This document shows, one piece after another, positions 20,775 to 31,879 of a stretch of 64,000 nt of DNA. The notes below the pieces were generated by a model. That model did no database searches and was not told the origin of the DNA. It was given only the letters and a program-made list of their open reading frames with translations. The position numbers were made by a program, and so were the translations under genes. The stretch is from NCBI GenBank assembly GCA_018257865.1, contig JAEUBA010000001.1:682001-746000 (forward strand). Reading direction: 5' to 3'. Positions within the stretch are counted from its first letter, which is position 1, and every line of letters begins with the position of its first letter. Origin of the DNA: Stereocaulon alpinum (Eukaryota > Ascomycota > Lecanoromycetes > Lecanorales > Stereocaulaceae).

Positions 20775-22952
20775 ATGGCCGTCTGTCAATTTTTCCTGCG
20801 AGGGAATTGCAAATTCGGTGGCATGTCAATTCACTCTCCTAAACTTCAGCAGTAACATACTAACGAGTCATCTATCAAGACCACTGCAAGAACGAACATC
20901 CTGGGAAAATCACTGCAACCCTACGGAATCCGTTCGCACCTCTTCAAAGTGGCTCAACCAACCATGCTAGCTCTTCATCGATTCGAAGTAAGTGCAATGC
21001 AAGCTTGCTTAGTCCTTGGATTTGGATTGGAAAGCTCTCTACGTTGCAATTCAAATCCTCTGCATTGGCATCTTCGTTCACCTACTTCGCTATCATGTTA
21101 TTTCATTTACATGTTATGCCACAGAGCTTTTCATTCTTCAATTCTGCTTTGCTCTTTTCGCGGATAGTTCAAACCTGTTTTCTAATACTCTTAGGTTCAT
21201 CCACAAGCAGAGATACACCGTAAGATGAGCTACTCTGCTTCACGAAGATCATCATTGATCTGAATTCCTAGATACAATCTCGAGAAGAATAGCATAATCA
21301 ACGATCTGTCCAAGGAACGACCGCAATGGATCCTTTCTTCTTATGGTCCCGGCAAACAGGCGCCTCTACAGTTGTTCGGCGGCCATCCCCGAGAGCAAAG
21401 CTTCGAGGAATTGCGAGTCCGCCATTATGAGCTGGCTGCTCAAGGCAACGAACAGCAGGCCATTCAGGAAGCTGAAGCCCTTGTTAGTAACGCCGAGCAG
21501 CAGATTCAGACTGCTCTCAGTGACGTGGATGGTGCGATAAAGTACATTATCAACGGTGAGAACGAGCACCCCAACCGCAGGGACATTTGCGAATCAAGAG
21601 GGTTTCCACCTGCACAACCTCAGCCCACAGGTTCAAACCAGCAACCTGCATCAACATTCGGTCATCCCTCTAATCCAGCTCCTGCATTTGGGCAGCCATC
21701 TGCTCCCTCAACGTTCAGTAGACCCTCTGCTCCTACCTTCGGTCAACCATCAGCACCAGTCTCTGCTTTCGGCCAGCCATCGACGTTGACATTTGGTCAG
21801 CCTTCAGCATTCGGACAGCCATCAGCACCAGTCTCTGCTTTCGGCCAGCCATCGACGTTGACATTTGGTCAGCCTTCAGCATTCGGACAGCCATCAGCGC
21901 TGGGACGACCGACCACAAGCTTCGGGCAGCCTTCCTCACCTTTCGGCAAGCCACCAGTACCGACACCCGCCTTTGGTCAGCCGTCTGCTCCATCACCCTT
22001 TGGCGCCCCAGCCCAGCAACGGAACCCATCCCCTTTCGGTGCCCCAGCTGGAGGTACGCAAGCTGACCAGCCTAGAAACCCGTTCAGCCAGCCATCAGCT
22101 TCAGCTCAAGCAAGTCCGTTTGGAAAGCCATCATCGCCAATCAACCCTAATCCATTCGGTCAACCATCAGCTGCTGCTCAGCCAAATTCGTTTGGTCAGA
22201 CTTCCGCTCCCGCAAATCCAAGCCCATTTGACAAACCCTCAGCACCATCAACTACGAGCTCATTCGGACAGACGCCTGCAGCCCCCTCACAGCCGAGCAT
22301 CTTTGGTCGACCATCTGCTCCCGCTTCTGCGAGCCCTTTCGCTCAATCTGCAACATCTGGGAACCCAGGAGGCAATGCACGAGTATCAACGGCACCTCCA
22401 AACCCATTTGGCCAGCCCACAGCTCCCCAGGCCGCGAGCACCCTTGGGCAGCCATCCAAAACTGTACCGAACCCATTCGGTCAGCCCAGTAAGCACCGTG
22501 TTCATTATGCAAACCGCCCGGTCCCTTCTCTTGGCTTTGACTACAATGCTTTCAGGGGTAACCAAAAGTGGCTTACGTTCGCTAATCAATACGCAGACCC
22601 TGTTCCCACTGCTCCCACGACAAGGGTTCCAGCTCCTAGCTCCGCGAATGCCCAAGCACCAACAGCCAGCCAAGCCCAAAAGGACAGCCAGGGCAAAATC
22701 CGAAACTGGAACGGCAAGCCTGTGTCCTACATCGACGAGGAACCATGCTTCAGAGCAAACGACGGGCAATGGCAGCGGATCTGGTTTGTGGATGGACCAC
22801 CGACTTTCACCAAGACTGTGGATCTGCCTGACGAGATGTACGATGAGGCAACGAAAGAGAACTATAGGTATTTGAAGGAGCATGGGACTTTCAGGGATGG
22901 ATTAATGCCTGAGCTACCGCCGAAGAGGGAGTGGTGTACGTGGAACTTTTGA
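20775..22952 (+). CDS. NUP42: CCCH zinc-finger FG nucleoporin, Nup42/Amo1-like
   Basis: Exons 20775..20817, 20880..20987, 21195..21219 and 21272..22952, 618 aa; all three introns have GT-AG ends, and introns 1 and 2 have clear CTAAC/CTAAT branch sites. Exons 1 and 2 join to form one CCCH finger, CX7CX5CX3H (CQFFLRGNC-KFGDHC-KNEH). Exon 4 opens with the family signature ERPQWILSSYGPG and FGGHPREQSFEELR and an EAQQQ-type helix, followed by about 20 FG repeats of FGQPSAP form, and a C-terminal domain ending PPKREWCTWNF. Nup42 sits on the cytoplasmic face of the nuclear pore and helps mRNA export with Gle1; Neurospora and Podospora orthologues are called AMO1-like. Exon 3 is only 25 nt. A 72-bp exact tandem duplication lies in the FG part. 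Confidence 0.9.
21747..21890 (+). repeat. two exact 72-bp tandem copies in the FG region
   Basis: Copies at 21747-21818 and 21819-21890 are identical base for base as far as I can compare them; a third begins at 21891 (CCATCAGC) and then diverges. Each encodes 24 residues with three FGQPS motifs. Identity implies a recent duplication or gene conversion. Confidence 0.9.
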
Positions 22953-23529
22953 ACAGAATGTGGTAAATTTCGGAGTTTTTCACGTCCATATACCATGTAG
23001 CGAGTTGTTATCGCTTTTTTCCGATGCGTGGAGGAGTTCAGGGAATGCGAACAGAGCAAATTTCCTCTTCGGTAAAAGTGGCTTCAACATCCCTGATACA
23101 TCGATCTAGACGATCCAGCTCTATCGCTTGATCGTAGGGCATGTTCTGGTATGGAGGGTATCTTGGGCCATGTAGAAGCGCAGTAGGCTGTCATGTTTAG
23201 CACTTGTACATTCCAATATATGGAAGCAGTACACAAACTCATGAAACAAGCTCTGGAACCAGCCAATAGAACGATTCCTCACTTCAATACTTAGGACAAG
23301 CAGCGGAGAGGCAAATCTCGTCGTCGTTGGACAACTTAGACCGCACTTTTCACTAGCGGCGGAGCCGCCACTTGCCGTCTCGGCATTTTTGAGACAGAGC
23401 TCCATCAAATTACCCGATCTTATTTTCTGCAGCCGGTTGCTTACAAGCCATCTCTGTGCTCTCAATTGCCTCACTCCCACCCTAGTCCCTCTCTTCCTGC
23501 GCTCTCTCCTCCTCCTACACCTCATCGCC
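22953..23529. other. intergenic, no gene seen
   Basis: Between the NUP42 stop and the LPD1 start. The last 150 bp before the LPD1 ATG are pyrimidine-rich, which is common in fungal promoters. Nothing else recognised. Confidence 0.55.
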
Positions 23530-25285
23530 ATGCTTCGCTCACTTGTACCAAGAGCAGCCTCAAGGTCGGCAATAAGACCCTGTTCTAGCACATTACAACC
23601 TACAGGATTCTGTCTGCTCACATATAGAGGTCGTGGCTATGCAACCGAAGCTGGTGAGCTTTTCTCACACTGCAACGTCTCGCGAAAGCTTCCTAATATA
23701 CAACAGCGGAGCATGACCTCGTCATTATCGGCGGAGGCGTTGCGGGCTATGTCGCCGCCATAAAAGCTGGGCAAGAGGGCATGAAGGTAGCTTCATAACT
23801 GTCTACAAAGAGCTGTCTGCGCCCAGGATAGCTAATTCATAAAGGTGGCCTGTATAGAAAAGCGCGGAGCTCTGGGCGGCACATGTCTAAACGTTGGCTG
23901 CATACCTTCAAAATCCCTCCTCAACAACTCCTTCATGTACCACCAGATTCTCCACGACACGAAAAAGCGCGGAATTGACGTCGGCGATGTCAAGCTCAAC
24001 CTCAAGCAAATGATGTCGGCAAAGAATACCTCAGTAGACGGCTTGACCAAGGGTGTGGAGTTCCTGTTCAAGAAGAACAAGGTCGAGTATGTAAAGGGCA
24101 CGGCCTCGTTTTCAGGCGAGAATGAGGTCATAGTCAACCTAGTGGACGGTGGCGAGCAGACGCTCAGGGCGAAGAACATCATAATAGCTACGGGTAGCGA
24201 GGCTACACCGTTTCCGGGGCTCACGATTGATGAGAAGAAGGTTATTACGAGTACGGGGGCTATATCGCTGGAGAGTGTGCCAAAGAAGATGGTGGTTATC
24301 GGTGGTGGTATCATCGGTTTAGAGATGGTCCGTCTAAATGAGGCTACGGTTCCCACACAGCAGGCTGACTTTGTGATTACAGGGTTCCGTCTGGTCGAGA
24401 TTAGGATCAGAAGTCACAGTTGTTGAATTCCTGGGTCAAATAGGAGGCCCAGGCATGGATGCTGAGATCTCGAAAACCACCAAAAAGATATTAGAGAAGC
24501 AGGGCATGAAGTTCAAGCTTAACACCAAGGTACTCGAAGGTGATGCCAGCGGCGAGGGCGTGAAGCTCAAAGTCGAAGCTGCAAAGGGCGGCAAAGAAGA
24601 GACTGTAAGCTATCTCTACCACCACAAGCATTCTTAGGAAAAGCGCGAAGCTGACCTCGCTCCCCAGCTTGACGCAAACGTCGTCCTCGTAGCCATTGGC
24701 CGCCGTCCCTACACCGCTGGTCTCGGTCTCGAAAACATCGGCCTCGAAGTCGACAATAAAGGCCGCCTCATAATCGACGAACAATACCGGACAAAACTCC
24801 CCCACATCCGCGTAATAGGCGACTGTACCTTCGGCCCCATGCTCGCGCACAAAGCCGAAGAAGAAGCTGTCGCTGCTATAGAATACATAAAGAAGGGCTA
24901 CGGACACGTAAACTACAACGCCATCCCATCGGTCATGTACACGCACCCCGAAGTCGCATGGGTAGGACAGAATGAAGCAGAACTTAAAGAGCAAGGGGTG
25001 AAATACAAGACGGGCAGTTTCCCTTTTAGCGCGAATAGTCGTGCGAAGACGAACCTGGAAACGGAGGGTATGGTGAAGTTCATTGCTGATGCGGAGACGG
25101 ATCGGATATTGGGGATCCATATCATTGGCGCTAATGCTGGGGAGATGATTGCAGAGGGTGTGCTGGCGCTGGAGTATGGTGCGTCCAGTGAGGATGTTGG
25201 GAGGACAAGTCATGCGCATCCGACGCTCGCGGAGGCGTTCAAGGAGGCGGCGATGGCTACTTATGGCAAGGCTATACATTATTAG
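23530..25285 (+). CDS. LPD1: dihydrolipoyl dehydrogenase, mitochondrial (E3)
   Basis: Exons 23530..23653, 23707..23786, 23845..24327, 24383..24604 and 24668..25285, 508 aa, the usual length. E3 reoxidises the dihydrolipoamide of the pyruvate, 2-oxoglutarate and branched-chain dehydrogenases and of the glycine cleavage system in the matrix, using FAD and NAD+. Residues 1-38 form an Arg/Ser-rich mitochondrial presequence. Then come the FAD motif VIIGGGVAGYVAAIKA, the redox disulfide GGTCLNVGCIPSKSLL, the NAD-binding MVVIGGGIIGLEMGSVWS, the FAD-contacting VIGDCTFGPMLAHKAEEE and the C-terminal acid-base pair in HAHPTLAEAFKEA. Intron 3 has the less usual donor GTCCGT, but the frame and conserved block across it are exact. 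It is tail to tail with the FMO-like gene. Confidence 0.97.
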
Positions 25286-25615
25286 GGGGGCTGAAAAGAG
25301 GGGGCACTGTAGATAGCCGGTTGTAAAACATTTTCTACGTTCAACGAACATGAGGACTATAGGGGCGTTGGGAAATCTTGCCGCGAAAAATCTTTGGTTC
25401 AATCTCCACAATACAGCTCCATTCAACCCTCATTGAGGTTTTTATCCATGCTTGTATGTCCCCAGGAGCGCGCAAACGACAAGAATATCTGTCAGACTTG
25501 TCAAATAGACCATAGATCCGAGACCAAAAGCGCAAATTAGACCCATCCCGGCTTCATACCTTTCAGACCGTGCCAATCTTCAACTCTCCTGACATTGTAT
25601 ATCGACCGATCCCAA
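25286..25615. other. convergent 3' region
   Basis: 330 bp between the stop codons of LPD1 (plus) and the FMO-like gene (minus). No gene or hairpin terminator recognised. Confidence 0.55.
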
Positions 25616-27900
25616 TCACACCTTCCCCACCTTCGCCCTCCACTCCTCCGCCAACCCTCTATACTCCTTCTGATCATAGCACCCTCCAAACAACTCCCCA
25701 ACCCACCCCCACCCCTTCCGCCACGCACTCAACCCAATATCCCCCACCAACAAATCCAAGTACGGTATCGCCTCAAAAACGAGATCCGGATTCCGAAACC
25801 CAAATCCATACGGTGTGCGCCGCTTGCCGTAGCGGTTGAAGAGCGCGGTGTCGTACATGATGGGGTTGACTTCTCCTCCTTTTTCTAGAGCAGCGAGTTG
25901 TTGCTCTGCCGGGACGCGGTCTTCTAGGCGCAGTTGCTTGGGAGGGTGGCTGACAGACGTTAACGGGCCGTTGAGTTTATTGTAGAGATATGCGTAGGCC
26001 CAGATACTGCTGGTTTCGGAGCGGACAGCGCCATTGAAATGGTAGACTAGGCCTAGGAAGACGATGTCTCGTGTTGGAAGGGCGGGGGGCGCTATGCCTC
26101 TCCATAGGCGCCAGGGAGTGAATTCTCTTCGGGGAGCGGTCTTGTCTGCGAGAGCGGAGTTTGGGAGACTTTGGGGGACTACGAGGTAGTCGTGGTCGAC
26201 TCTGGGGCCGGTCGCGAGTTTTGGGAAACGCGTGAAGAGTTCTAGGTCTGCGACTGTGGGGGAAGGAGTTAGTTTTAGTCCTCAAAATCGTGAATGCGAA
26301 GATAAAGGAAGTCTTGAGGACAAGAAACAGTGCTTCATGGAGCAGAGTCCATGTCGAACGACAAGCCTTGGAGTGCAATGTAGGGCACCAGCGGTTGTCT
26401 AGACGTGGATTGATTGGTGAGAGCTCAATCCTTGGAGCAGTCGTCGAGGCACTGAGCCTTGCTTGAGAGCAAGAAACTCGCTGAAGCAGAAACCTTCGGA
26501 TCATGAAATTATGGTAGAAAGGTTTGTTTAAGGCCACAGTACGTGCCAAAAGACAATAGTCCGAAGCAGCATATAGGGAATGCAACACTGCTTGAGAGCA
26601 GACTTCGTGCCAAAAGGGCAAAGAAGGGCCACTTACGAGCGTCAAGTTTATCCCACAACTCCTTCTGGGACTTAGAGTAGTCCGAGCTCGGTATACCCAG
26701 ATCTGCATGTATCTCCTTCGGCCTGAACTCAATACTTGGCTCAAACTTCCAACCCATACTGCAGATTAACGCATCGCTCTGCACCTCACTCCGATCCTCA
26801 AATCGTACAGTCTTAGGACTTTCCAAACACCTCACATCTTTCCTCAAAACCTTGATCTGCCCACTCTTTACGAATTCATAAATATCAGTCGGATAGTTTA
26901 GAATCCCCAAGCTAGCACCATACCAAAATGCCGGCTGGTCAGGCTGCAATTTCTTCGTTTCAGGATGTTTCGCGATGTGCGTTTGGTCTATGAAATCGGA
27001 TCCGAGCTTCCACCAAAAGGTATCTACCATCTTTCTGCCTATGCTTGTGTTATGTAGCAGATTTCGGAGATAGCCAAACCCATCTGCATCTCCCCAAACG
27101 CAGGGTGAGAAAAAGGTGAAGATTCTTGTCGTTGTGAGTTTCTCGAGCCAGCATCTGAAGGGGCCGACGTAGACGTGTGCTGGAACCATATAGGTGGGGC
27201 CATGGCCTGATGCGCGGATGATCCAATTGACTTGCTTTCCATGAGTGGCCATCAGGTAGACGATGTCGTGGGCTGCTTTCGCGCCTCCAATTACTGTGAC
27301 GTTTTTGACAGCGGGGTCCTCGTATATTTTGGCCGCTTCAGTGGCGTAGTTTCCAAAATTGATGATGGGCGCTTTGAAATCCTCGCTACCATGGATGTCT
27401 ATAGGCTTGGGTACTGACGTGAGACCCATGGCAATGACGAGCTTCGCGCAAGTAACAGTCTGTTGAGATGAAGGTGGTGATTGCACTCTTCCATTTCCGG
27501 CATTACGGCCTTGTACAATGAGATTCTCGAGCTCCAATTTCCATCCTTCCTGGGTCTTCTCAGCCACAGTCACCTTCGTCTGGAACTGGATCCGTCGAGT
27601 CAGGTCATGCTTTTCGGAATACTGACGAAAATATGCATGAATAGACTCTCCGGGAATGTGTTCCCCTTCCTTCACACCAAATTCGTCATTCATAGGGAAG
27701 TCCGTGTACTCAAACGTCCCCCGCAGGTTGTTAGCCTTTAGCCCAGAGTAGAGCTTTTCCTTAGACCAAACACCTCCAACGGTTTCATTCGAGTCGAGAA
27801 TGACGACGTTGAGACCTGGGTCTAATTGCAGGAAAATTCTTGCTGTGGCTAGACCTTGTAGGCCTGCGCCGACAATGATAACATCGTAGTGCGAATCCAT
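25616..27900 (-). CDS. flavin-containing monooxygenase-like protein
   Basis: Exons 27900..26637 and 26253..25616 give 633 aa; the GT-AG intron (383 bp) is long for this window but joins two frames that are both fully open and alike in character. A Met six codons upstream (27918) is an alternative start. Residues 5-20 are a clear FAD motif (VIIVGAGLQGLATARI), then VVILDSNETVGGVWS and the NADP-binding VTVIGGAKAAHDIVYL. The family oxidises soft nucleophiles with NADPH and O2. The FMO/BVMO fingerprint FxGxxxHxxx is replaced by FKAPIINFGNYATEA, so its central His is missing and the substrate class is unclear. Residues after 430 include PPALPTRDIVFLGLVYHFNGA, followed by a long C-terminal extension. 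It resembles fungal secondary-metabolism or detoxification flavoenzymes; no partner gene lies next to it. Confidence 0.85.
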
Positions 27901-28480
27901 CTCCTTCGTACAATGCAAGGAAATCTATGCAATGGCTTGAAGCAATGTCTTTGTAAAAAGTTAACAAAACATATCATATCGCACAAGAATCTTAGAAGTG
28001 CGATGTCTCTCAACATACCATTCAATAAGTAAAGTTCCTTCTATTGCTACTTTAGGAGACCGCTATAAATCTTGGACTCAACGTTAGCTTCGAGTCGAAT
28101 GTAACTTAATGTCGACTTAGACTCAATTTAGCGATATTCTCCCCGGACTTCGCGTATTGTAATGGTAGGTGTTTTGCTAGGTATATATCGTACCTCCGAC
28201 GCAAAATGCGGCGGAAGCGGCTCTAATGTAGGAAACGTGGACGATCGAACATTGATAGGCTCAAGTACAGTCACACCTTGACGTAAGGCCTTAGTTTAGC
28301 CCGGGTGGAACGCCTGAGACTTCGATAGGATAGTGCTCGCAAAGTTCGGTAGGAAGTGCATATACCAAGTGTGAGGGGTGATCTTGCATGTCAGCGCCTA
28401 TGCAGATCTGAGTGGGGTCTCACAACAACGGTGCACGGACGGTAAAATGCCACCCAGCTTACTGACTGTTCTGCTACTGC
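27901..28480. other. intergenic, no gene seen
   Basis: 580 bp between the FMO-like start and the SGD1 stop. Nothing recognised on either strand. Confidence 0.55.
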
Positions 28481-31040
28481 CTAGGAAGCCATAGCTGTCA
28501 GGGCATTGCCGGCCACTCTACATCCCCATGTGACTGTCTCCTTATCTGACTCGCTACCAAAAACGTCAGTCTTGCTGACCACCTTCCTTAAGAAGTAATG
28601 CAGGCCCCCAGCCATCTCCGGTATCTCCTTTGGCTTCAAGAAAATGTCCCTCAGCGCCTTTTCGTCTCGACTACCCTCAACTTCTTGCTGTGAATGCATT
28701 ATAGCGGAGACGAGCATCAACTCAACGAAAAGTTTAGTCTTGTGCTGCAGATAGGCAAGATTGAGATTCTAGACTGGGTAAGTAATGAACTGGCAATAAA
28801 GTTTGACTGATTAGCACACACACCTTTAGAATGCCAATGCTTAGTCTGCCCTCCGCAACCAGTACTCCAAACATCCTTGCGAGATTGACAATGCTTCTCA
28901 AACCAAGCTTTCCCTCTTCTTCATTTTCTTGTTCTTCAGGCTCGTCTTCTCCCTCGCCCATGCGCTTGAAGGCATCCCACAACGAAAATTGAAACGCCAT
29001 CTTAAGCTTCTTGTCGGAGCACACTCGTCTCGATAGAAGGGTATAGAATGGGTTGTACATCTTCTCCGCTCCAGCACAATGTATCAAAACCTTTGGTATC
29101 TCTAGTTCTTGGCTTCTCTTGAGACTCAACTTCGTTAATCGAACATAGGCGTCGTTGAAGTCTGTCGATGACATGATGGCTATGAAGATCGAGCGCCTAA
29201 CGTCGGTGTTCATACGCTGTTCTTTGGCAAGCCGTGCGAGATCGGCACCTACTTCGTTCATGGCTAAGTCGTCTTCGTTCAAGTGCTGTTTTGTGGATAG
29301 CTGCTCTTCCTGTGTTTCGCGGCTTGTGGTGTCGCCTTTGTAGCTTGCTCCAACTAGCCACCACTTCCCTCTCCTATCCGTATCTTGGAGATCCTTCAGC
29401 CCAATCCTGAGCGGTTCGCTAGCTCTAATGTTGCGTTGATTGAATGAGCCCAATGTTTTCTTCATCCGTATAGTATGCTCGGAGGTGATAGTAGAAGCAG
29501 CGATGCCAGTCTTCATGCGGTTGTTCTTCAGATTATTCAGTGTTTCTATCATGAACTTTGTCCTGACCGAAAGAGTCTCCTCTCCCGCGCTGCCTGCAGC
29601 CTTTTGAAGCTGGAGTAGGATTTCTTTCAGAGATGATGGATCATCGTGACGCAACTGCGGGCCAGCGTTACGAACAATTCTCAGAAGGAGTTCGGTATTG
29701 CTCTCTGACAGCTTGTCCAGAAAGAGCCTGACGAAGTCGTAGATCATGTTGCTGCTAATGACTTGGAAGTTGTATAGCTCGGCAAGTAGCCTTATCAAAT
29801 TATTCGGTCTCTTGCCCGTGTTTTCCTGATCTGCATCAGGGTCGTAGTACTGTACGAACTCCTTGTAGATCCTCTCGACCGCTTGGGCCCCAAAGCCAAA
29901 GCCTAAAACTTTGTATACAGCTGCAATAAAGCCTGCATGTAGAATGATGAACGTATCCTGCAATGATGTAGGGTCAGAAAGCAGACCCATCAGCAGGTCG
30001 AGAAGCGTGGTAGACACATATTGGCGTGGATGATCCCGAAAAAGCTTTTCTATGTTGTTGACAATGGAGCTGAGATTCGCTACGGACAATCGATTGAGGA
30101 GGCCTTGTGTTTGCCGTTGTAGTTGTGACAGATCCTCTGATCCTTTCATTTCTGTGCTTCGTAGCGACGGCGGTATGTATTTGTCTTCTTTCATGGGAGT
30201 GGGCCCTGTCACAGGCGCAACATATGGGTTCTCACGCGTGTTCTTTGTTCGTACAGATTTTGAAGGATGTTCATCTTCCCTTTCGAAAGAAGCAAAGTCA
30301 TCGTCTTCGTCAGCTCCCGACTCTTCATTAAGCTCGCCATCTTCTTCACTCAAACCATTAGAAACACCCTCCCCGATACTGCCTTCCCTTTCAGTGCTAC
30401 CGTTACCAATGAAAACCTCAGCATCCAAGATGCCTTCTGCATCTTTCTGCCTCTTGTTCTTTAGCCACTCCTCGCTCTCACTTCTCTTCCTCTTACCTGA
30501 CCGAAGCCCTACAGCCTCGTCTATGCCGTCGAGTAGATCATCCAGTCCATCGTCCTCGAAGGACTTTGGAAGCTTCTTCCCCTTCACCCCAAGTGCTTTT
30601 TCCAAAGCTGTAATCTCGGCGTCGTCTTCAGCAAGCTTATCCCGTACACCTCGAGATAGATTCGCTGATGGAGGTGGGAAAGCGGCCTTTTTATGGTTAG
30701 ATGCCTCTTTCGCTTGTGTATCAGTTTCTGAGATTTTCAGGATCGACTTCAGGGCTCTGGGCTGGGCAGACGTCGCTTTCGTTTGTGACTGCGCAACAAC
30801 AATTTGTGTTTTGGGGCGGTCCTCTTCGTAGTCATGCTCCAGTCGCGTCTTTTTCCTTCGTGCTGTATGCGCTGAAGCATGGCTTGATCTCTTCCCCACT
30901 CGTGCAGCTTTCCTCTGCTCTTTGCGATTGGTAGGACCACCGCGCCTTTTCCTAGGACCATTGTAGTCGCCATCGGAGACTCCCAGCTCGTCTCGAAGCT
31001 GTCGAGGGAGCCTCAGAGTGTTCGGAGCTGGCTGCCGCAT
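28481..31040 (-). CDS. SGD1: SGD1/NOM1 nucleolar protein, MIF4G plus MA3
   Basis: Exons 31040..28824 and 28768..28481, 834 aa; a 55-bp GT-AG intron joins GILK to NLNLAYLQHKTK in frame. A longer reading from 31154 adds 38 hydrophobic residues that the family lacks, so the ATG at 31040 (MRQPAPNTLRLPRQ) is preferred. The first 300 residues are basic, then strongly acidic (GANEDDDFASFE-like), as in nucleolar proteins. A MIF4G domain begins near residue 330 (LLNRLSVANLSSIVNNIEKL), and the MA3 domain lies near 600 (DVRRSIFIAIMSSTDFNDAY). In yeast Sgd1 works in 40S ribosome biogenesis; human NOM1 also recruits PP1. The gene is head to head with ribosomal protein uS10, 257 bp apart, a fitting functional pairing. 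Confidence 0.92.
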
Positions 31041-31297
31041 TGTAAATAGGAATGGGAATGGAAGCAGCAAGCCCAGAACAAATACAGTCAGCTTATCGGA
31101 AACTCTTATCTTAGCATGTATCCAAGTCTTGGCACGCACACTGGCAAATTCCACGTTTCGATGGTAGCCGAATAACGCTTTTGTCTCTGAACAACGTCAG
31201 CCTTTCATCACCTTACCGAACCCAGCTGTTCAGGTCGTGATTGGCACAAGCAAGCTATCGTGACAAAAGTTCTCAGTGACCTCTACAATAGCCCAAC

Positions 31298-31879
31298 ATG
31301 TCTTACCAAAAGCCTGAGAAAGACTATGGTGACGGACCAGTACGTGCACCCTTCTGAAGTAGGATTGTCATCTCTACCTGGTATACTAATTTCCACATCT
31401 ACAGAAAATCCACAAGATCCGGAGTATGCTTCAAAGAGCGCGCGATAAGTAGTATTCATCACTAAAACGACGCAGTAACCCTCACCTCCCGCAAAGTGCA
31501 ATCCCTCGAAAAAGTCTGCCAAGAGCTCATCGAGCGCGCAAAATCCAAGGACCTGCGCGTCAAGGGCCCTGTACGCCTCCCTACGAAGAGTCTAAAGGTC
31601 ACTACGAGGAAGACGCCTTGTGGAGAGGGAAGTAAGACATGGGATACCTTTGAGATGCGGATTCACAAGCGCTTGATTGAGTGAGTCTTGCCGGGCGCTG
31701 CTAGTCCCTGGGTAGAGAAGGGCGGATGAATGATATAGGCTTTAGAGGCTTGGTCTTGATTGGAGGATATGCTAACCTTTGGTGTGCAATCTAGCCTCAA
31801 TGCGCCTACGGAGGTTGTTAAGCAGATCATTATCAACATCGAGGCTGGTGTCGAGGTGGAGGTTACAATTGCTGCTTGA
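31298..31879 (+). CDS. RPS20: 40S ribosomal protein uS10 (S20)
   Basis: Exons 31298..31339, 31405..31423, 31476..31680 and 31795..31879, 116 aa, the normal size. uS10 is a small-subunit protein near the mRNA entry side, at the head of the 40S. The spliced protein runs MSYQKPEKDYGDGP, KIHKIR, then ITLTSRKVQSLEKVCQELIE, RVKGPVRLPTKSLKVTTRK, GSKTWDTFEMRIHKRLI and the C-terminal INIEAGVEVEVTIAA, all family hallmarks. Three introns in so short a gene, with branch sites ACTAAT and GCTAACC, are usual for fungal ribosomal protein genes. Exon 2 has only 19 nt. It shares its upstream region with SGD1. Confidence 0.97.

Noticed and set aside
20988..21194. Possible small RNA in NUP42 intron 2 (B-box-like ATTCAAATCC)
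   Set aside because: No matching A box or cloverleaf. The intron is only moderately long and nothing else supports an RNA gene.
21865..22875. 336-codon ORF in another frame of the nucleoporin gene
   Set aside because: A shadow of the FG repeats (His/Gln/Leu-rich); the nucleoporin frame carries all conserved motifs.
25977..26744. 255-codon minus-strand ORF overlapping the FMO-like gene
   Set aside because: It spans the intron and exon 2 in a different frame, is rich in Arg/Ser/Pro as shadow frames are, and has no family features.
30052..30831. 259-codon plus-strand ORF antisense to SGD1
   Set aside because: It is the antisense shadow of the acidic low-complexity part of SGD1, giving Ser/Leu runs.
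31041..31154. 38-residue hydrophobic N-terminal extension of SGD1
   Set aside because: A membrane segment does not fit a nucleolar protein and the family starts near the Met at 31040.
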